A DNA stretch of 51,096 bases from Dissophora ornata (lineage: Eukaryota > Mortierellomycota > Mortierellomycetes > Mortierellales > Mortierellaceae): assembly GCA_025201705.1 (NCBI GenBank), contig MU616641.1:18835-69930 (forward strand), given 5' to 3'. A program made the translations under genes and the position numbers. The notes below the pieces were generated by a model, which saw nothing but the letters and a program-made list of their open reading frames with translations, was not told where the DNA came from and did not search any database. Shown here in pieces: positions 46,667-51,096 of the stretch; position 1 is the stretch's first letter, and each line of letters begins with the position of its first letter.

Positions 46667-46746
46667 CGGCCAGCAGTGACTGAAGAGAATTTTACGCATT
46701 GACATATCCTGTACACATAAAAGCATTACAACGAGTCCAGTGGGCT

Positions 46747-46752
46747 AATAAA
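46747..46752 (+). terminator. Poly(A) signal AATAAA of RRP45
   Basis: AATAAA 80 bp after the RRP45 stop. The remaining 226 bp to the next start hold the V-ATPase C promoter. Confidence 0.5.
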
Positions 46753-46978
46753 ACAGAAAAGAGAAAAGGATAAAACCGCGACGTGGCGCGTGTGTGAGTG
46801 CCTGCCTGACCTTGACGTCAAGAAAAGGGACACATGGATGACCAGGCACGCAGTCACACGTCTTTTCGCAGCTCTCTTCGCCAGCTGGTCGAGGCGTGTT
46901 GATCATCCCTCATCCCTGCCTTCTCTCTCGCGCACTCTCCCACGCATTCATTCACCTTCCATCCACCAGAAAAACAAC

Positions 46979-49114
46979 ATGCCCGAGTACTGGTTTGTGT
47001 CTGTCCCCGGCGAGCGTAACCGCACCGTCACCTTTCAGAACTTCAAGGCAAAGATCGCCAGCAGCCAGAATGACCTAAGCGAGGTCACGCCTTTGCCCAT
47101 CCCAGAGTTCAAGGTACAGACAACGACACATCGCCTACCAGACACGGTTCTCTTGAACTGGGATGCTGCTATCCTTAGAGCCTACTGCGCTGCCGTTTAT
47201 CGACCACAATCGCTACCGCTCCTCCCTTTGCTATACTTCTTTTTTTAACACACGCGCGTGTCTCTTTCCTCGTTCCTGGACAAAATACTTGTGTGTAAAC
47301 TTGACATACGAACGATGTCATGACAGATTGGTACTCTGGACACACTCGTGCTGCTGTCAGAGGATTTGGCCAAACAGGATACGGCCTTTGAGTCGTCTGC
47401 CACCAAGCTTGTGGACATTATCCGGTCTCTGCTCGGCGCCGAGGCTGCTGCAAAACTCGCGGGAAGTCTTTCCGTGAACGAGAGTAAGATATTTAGTCCT
47501 GCTGAAGAAAAAAAAAATGGACAGAAAACAAATGGATCTAACTTGGTATCGGTTTACTTATTGCAGAGACGATTGACAACTATCTCAAGACCTTCCAATG
47601 GAACACAATGAAGTACCGCACGGACAAGTCTTTGGTCGAGTTGGCAGAGCTCTTAAATAATGTACGTGGGTCAGCTGGGCAATAGTGTTGTCGCGTTAAA
47701 GGTCATGCATTCGATCAAGATGGAAAAAAATAATCCAAGCGAGGGTATTGACAATGCTACGTGGTTTCTTATATTTACGCTCCTGTCTGTCGACTTGACA
47801 GGAAGTTGCATCGATCGATACCCTGATGAAGAACAAGATGGCCAACTACAACATTGTCAAGGGCAACTTGCAAGGAATCCAGAGGCGCGAAGTGTAAGTA
47901 TCCGCTTCATTCGAGCCGGTATTATTGGACACATTCAGGGATGGCTGCTAGGCGCAATACTGAAAGAGCTCTTCCCGTAATTTTCAACTGTGTCATGCTA
48001 CTATGGCTTTAGTGGTAACTTGGCGTCGCGAAACATTGTTTCTTATGTTAAGAAGGAGCATGTCGTTCTGGACTCGGAATACCTGGAGACACTTGTTGTC
48101 GCAATCCCAAAGTAAGGACTTTTTACGATTTGATAGGGGTGTGGAGATTGTGTTAGAGTCATGACAAGTAACTGACATGAGTCCTCATATTGCCTCCAAC
48201 CAGAACCCTCTACAAGGATTGGAAGAACAAGTACGAGACCTTGACCCAAATGGTCGTTCCTCGATCTTCCCAGTAAGTTATCTCTTTCACCCATGTCTTT
48301 ATTGTCGACAAAAATCACCAGTGTGATCTGACATAAGTGTATTGCATTTCTCGATACATTAGGAGAATCGCCGAGGATGATGAATATGGACTGTTCACTG
48401 TCACTCTGTTCAGACGAATTGCAGACGACTTTACCAACAAATGCCGCGAGGAGAGGTATGATCGAAAGAACTTTGGGACGGGATAAGGTCGAAGTCGCTC
48501 GAGAAATATACGCGAAACAGTGATGTCAATGACAACTAATGTTGCTTTTTGAATTTACCGTACAGATTTATCGTTCGCGACTTCACGTACAGCAAGGATG
48601 CCCTTGCGGACCAAAGACGCGAGCTTGAGGAAATGGATGCCTCTGAGAAAGAGCTCTGGGTAAATAGAGGACGCAATGAATGGTTACGGCTCCCTGCTCT
48701 CTAGCACCACTATCATGGTATTCTATTCTAACCACTGGAGCCCCAAAAACAATTGTTCTCTATCTCTCTTAGGGAACCATTTTGAGATTGGCCAAGACGA
48801 ATTTTGGCGAAGTGTTCCAAGCTTGGGCGCACTTGAAGTCTCTCCGTGTGTTCGTTGAGTCTGTTCTTCGTTATGGTCTTCCCCCAGATTTTGTTGGATT
48901 CACGATCAAGCCCAAGCCCAAGCAGGACCAAAAGATTTTGGACATTTTGACGACGCAGTATGGTCACTTGGGCGGATCGCCTTCAAGCAGAGGAGGAAAC
49001 TATCACCAGCAGTCGAGCGACGACACTGCAGATGAGGGGATCCTAGGATTTAGTGACAAGGACTACAAGCCGTTCGTGTTCTTTTCGCTTAGACTGGAGA
49101 TTGAGAGACAATAG
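46979..49114 (+). CDS. VMA5: V-type H+-ATPase subunit C
   Basis: Nine exons: 46979-47113, 47327-47483, 47567-47661, 47802-47893, 48013-48111, 48204-48272, 48363-48455, 48566-48659 and 48773-49114, giving 391 residues (yeast Vma5 has 392). Subunit C is the V1 stalk protein that dissociates when V-ATPase disassembles, linking peripheral stators to the Vo a subunit at the vacuole. Family sequence is clear throughout: MPEYWFVSVPGE, FQWNTMKYRTDKSLVEL, KNKMANYNIVKGNLQ, LASRNIVSYVKKEHVVLDSEYL, LYKDWKNKYETLTQMVVPRSS, DEYGLFTVTLFRR, REERFIVRDFTYSKD, LRVFVESVLRYGLPPDF and YKPFVFFSLRLE. Introns are about 82-213 bp. The start ATG is in a good context (aacATGccc), 313 bp after the RRP45 stop, same direction. 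Confidence 0.96.
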
Positions 49115-49423
49115 ATAAGCACTTAGGAGGGACTCTCTCTGAGCCCTCCTTTTGCAGTATAAAAAAAAATGGGAGACGGAGGTTTTTGTCAGAGTTGGCG
49201 CCGTGGAGGTTTTGAAGGGAGGAGGGGCCGTTTTGTAGGCGCGTATGACTGTATATAGCGCAGCATGGGTTTTCTGACCTTTCGATACAAATACATTTCA
49301 CGTTGTATCAATTACCACCATCATATACAAAGCCTTTGGTCATGTATACTTCCAATACTACTGTTGCGCCACACCGTTATATAAAACTTTGTGTAAATTT
49401 CATGTCAAGTTGACAGGCAAGTA
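49115..49423. other. V-ATPase C 3' region
   Basis: 3' UTR and AT-rich spacer up to the transposon edge. No gene. Confidence 0.5.
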
Positions 49424-49448
49424 CAGTCAAACTTGGTTTATCGGGACG
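49424..49448 (+). repeat. Left terminal inverted repeat of the pogo-like element
   Basis: cagtcaaacttggtttatcg and following bases, preceded by TA at 49422-49423. Matches the typical CAGTCAAAC start of pogo/Tigger termini. Confidence 0.55.
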
Positions 49449-50350
49449 ATTGCCAGCCGATAATTTTAAGGTTTTTCAAAATGGAATTCAAAGCAGGGTG
49501 ACATCTAGGCAGAAAAACCAACGCAAGCAGCAATGACCACCAGCAAACAAGCACACTGACATCGATATGTGCGATATCGATGGGCCATGGAGGCATATAC
49601 GCATCCGACGACTTCCAGTCAACTCAGCATCCGTCACGCAGCCCCTAGACGCGGGGGTTATTAGCGCGTTCAAGAGATCATTCTGGAGATGCTTAGTAAC
49701 GAGACATCTCGCGTCAGAACTCTCACTACATCCAAATCGACATCAAGCGGACATGCATAATCGATGACCCCATTCGTGCAACGGCAAGGACAATCAGGGA
49801 CTGCTTTGCAGCGGCTCAAAACAGAGCCTACTACAAACGCGGAGAAGCAACATGTACTCCTATACACGCGACACCTCTTATCCCAAGCACAAGAAAGCGT
49901 GTACTTCGAACGTCTCATTGCATCGGTCGCAGAGGATAAGAATGAGCGAGGTCTGATTGAAGAAAAAGAAACGGAGCAGAAGGAGTCGAGCTCTTCAATT
50001 GTTATGGCAATGAGCACCAATGAGAATACACTAGTCCCCAGTACTCACAGTTTGACTCTGTCAAAAGGTGCGTTTGTCAAATCGTCTGTATGTTTAACGT
50101 TATGTGGGATGGGAACAGCACTTTCAATTCAAGTCACCTGGAGAACATGGCGAGGAACGCCAAAAACAAGAATATGGAGAATATGTACCGTATGCTCAAG
50201 AGTTACTACAATCATTTGCACACACGGGAGCTGAAGAGACACTATTAGAGAAAACTGACAACCAACTGGTCATTGAGAAAGACACCATAGTTTAACCCAT
50301 CTTTGTGAATAAAAGTGATACCTCCATTTTGCCTAGGTGTCGTCCATAAA
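49424..50350 (+). mobile_element. Decayed pogo/Tigger-like DNA transposon
   Basis: The left edge is TA followed by cagtcaaacttggtttatcg, which has the form of a Tc1/mariner-superfamily pogo/Tigger terminal repeat at a TA target. Inside, LPVNSASVTQPLDAGVISAFKRSF (about 49609-49680) is the motif after the last catalytic region of pogo-type DDE transposases (LPxNxTSxxQPxDxGxIxxFK). After a frame change, ATARTIRDCFAAA (about 49768) corresponds to the conserved TIxNCF helix. The helix-turn-helix DNA-binding part and most of the catalytic core are missing: only about 130 bp separate the terminal repeat from the C-terminal motif. The right end is uncertain; tcgtccataaa at 50340-50350 may be a worn copy of the other repeat. 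Non-functional relic. Confidence 0.6.
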
Positions 50351-51096
50351 TTGTCCATGGATGTTCTTGATCTTGGAGAATTGCTGAGCGCGATATCGAA
50401 AGAACAGCATGACGGTGGTGGTGGCCGGCATCGCAGACAGAGGGCGATGCAGAAACAACTGGGGCAGATACACTAAATGCCTTAGAAGACCATTGACGCG
50501 ATGGTGTGCCCTGTTGGCCACAAGGAGTGTCGCATTTGCTACAGGACCGTCTATTAAACCGCTCAGACTACCCAGTCCACCGTTTGTGGAAGTGTCGCCT
50601 CACCAACACCGACACTTGCGCTCTGCACGCTGTCGAACATGCGCATAGTGGGGTGTGGGTCCCGCCGGACGATGTCGTGCATTGGATTGCACTGCCTTGT
50701 GTGTTTAAGGACCCAGCAATGGAGTAGACGAGCATGGATATCAATGCCGCGTTAACGACGAAACCATGATGCGCAATGTACCGCAGGAGGTTAAAGATAA
50801 CCGAGAGGCTGGCGACGACCGGAGCCCTCATTCTAGTACCGATCGCGTATAATTAACATTTCTTGACGTGGCTACAGAGGCGATTGCGGGATTACAAAAG
50901 AACGAAGACAGCAAGGAGGCTCTTCGGATAGTACACATTTCTTGCGAATGCTGTATAATGATCTACAACTATTACCTCTTACAAACATTGATCGCATTTG
51001 TCAAGTGTCGGCAGTAAAAAAATATACAAATAAAAAAAATAAAAAAGAAAAAAAATAGGAGGGCAGAGTTAATGGTGCCGAAGAAATTGATCCATT
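50351..51096 (-). other. Unassigned, possible membrane-protein fragment on the minus strand
   Basis: On the minus strand an ATG at 50831 opens an 87-residue frame with two hydrophobic stretches (ASLSVIFNLLRYIAHHG, ALISMLVYSIAGSL) and a Cys-rich end. A second minus-strand frame ends near 50333 (FFRYRAQQFSKIKNIHGQFM). A GTGAGG donor occurs after the first, but I could not find a phase-consistent join. The last 150 bp are AT-rich with A-runs. This could be the edge of an unrecognised gene or noise. Confidence 0.2.

Overview
This is eukaryotic, almost certainly fungal, nuclear DNA. Most genes are split by short GT-AG introns of about 60-130 bp with fungal donor sites (GTAAGT, GTATGT, GTAAAT). The conserved proteins are fungal housekeeping proteins: ALG3, ADP/ATP carrier, Ded1-type helicase, exosome RRP45, V-ATPase subunit C and Csm1/Pcs1 monopolin. 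The decayed STAND genes (helical N-terminal region, pentapeptide repeats, near-identical WD40 repeats), the type IIC (Na,K-ATPase-like) P-type pump and the FANCE-like protein together suggest an early-diverging fungus. Mortierellomycotina (Mucoromycota) is the best guess. That is inference from gene content, not a database result.

Layout. Positions 1-9.7 kb are a dynamic accessory region. It holds the 3' end of a STAND/WD40 gene, a broken paralogue that has lost its whole NACHT ATPase core, and a tandem pair of Thr-rich membrane-protein genes, one alive (8048-8947) and one dead (about 7210-7510). From 9.8 to 24.6 kb lie five recognisable genes: a DUF1772 membrane protein, ALG3 and a long ABCC transporter on the minus strand, Csm1/Pcs1 on the plus strand, and the ADP/ATP carrier on the minus strand, plus one doubtful small ORF. 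From 24.6 to 28.4 kb the DNA is gene-poor with a possible third STAND fragment. From 28.4 to 49.1 kb there is a compact housekeeping block: type IIC P-type ATPase (+), a coiled-coil protein with a CC1-box-like motif (-), Ded1 (+), FANCE-like (+), GT17 glycosyltransferase (-), RRP45 (+) and V-ATPase C (+). The window ends in a decayed pogo/Tigger-like DNA transposon and unassigned sequence.

Functional links are loose, as usual in fungi. Two proteins act in glycosylation (ALG3, GT17) and two in membrane energisation (V-ATPase C, P-type ATPase). Two act in chromosome maintenance (Csm1, FANCE-like) and two in RNA metabolism (Ded1, RRP45). GT17 and RRP45 are head to head, 568 bp apart.

The best leads are: (1) the coiled-coil protein at 32566-35415, a candidate dynein activating adaptor outside the Hook family; (2) the FANCE-like gene assembled from five phase-consistent exons; (3) the Na,K-ATPase-like pump with unusual ion-site residues; (4) NBD1 of the ABCC transporter, altered at Q-loop, signature and H-loop; (5) the STAND pseudogene lacking NACHT; (6) the Thr-rich membrane-protein pair of unknown family. 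Exon models were built by eye from splice signals, reading-frame phase and family conservation. No similarity search was possible.
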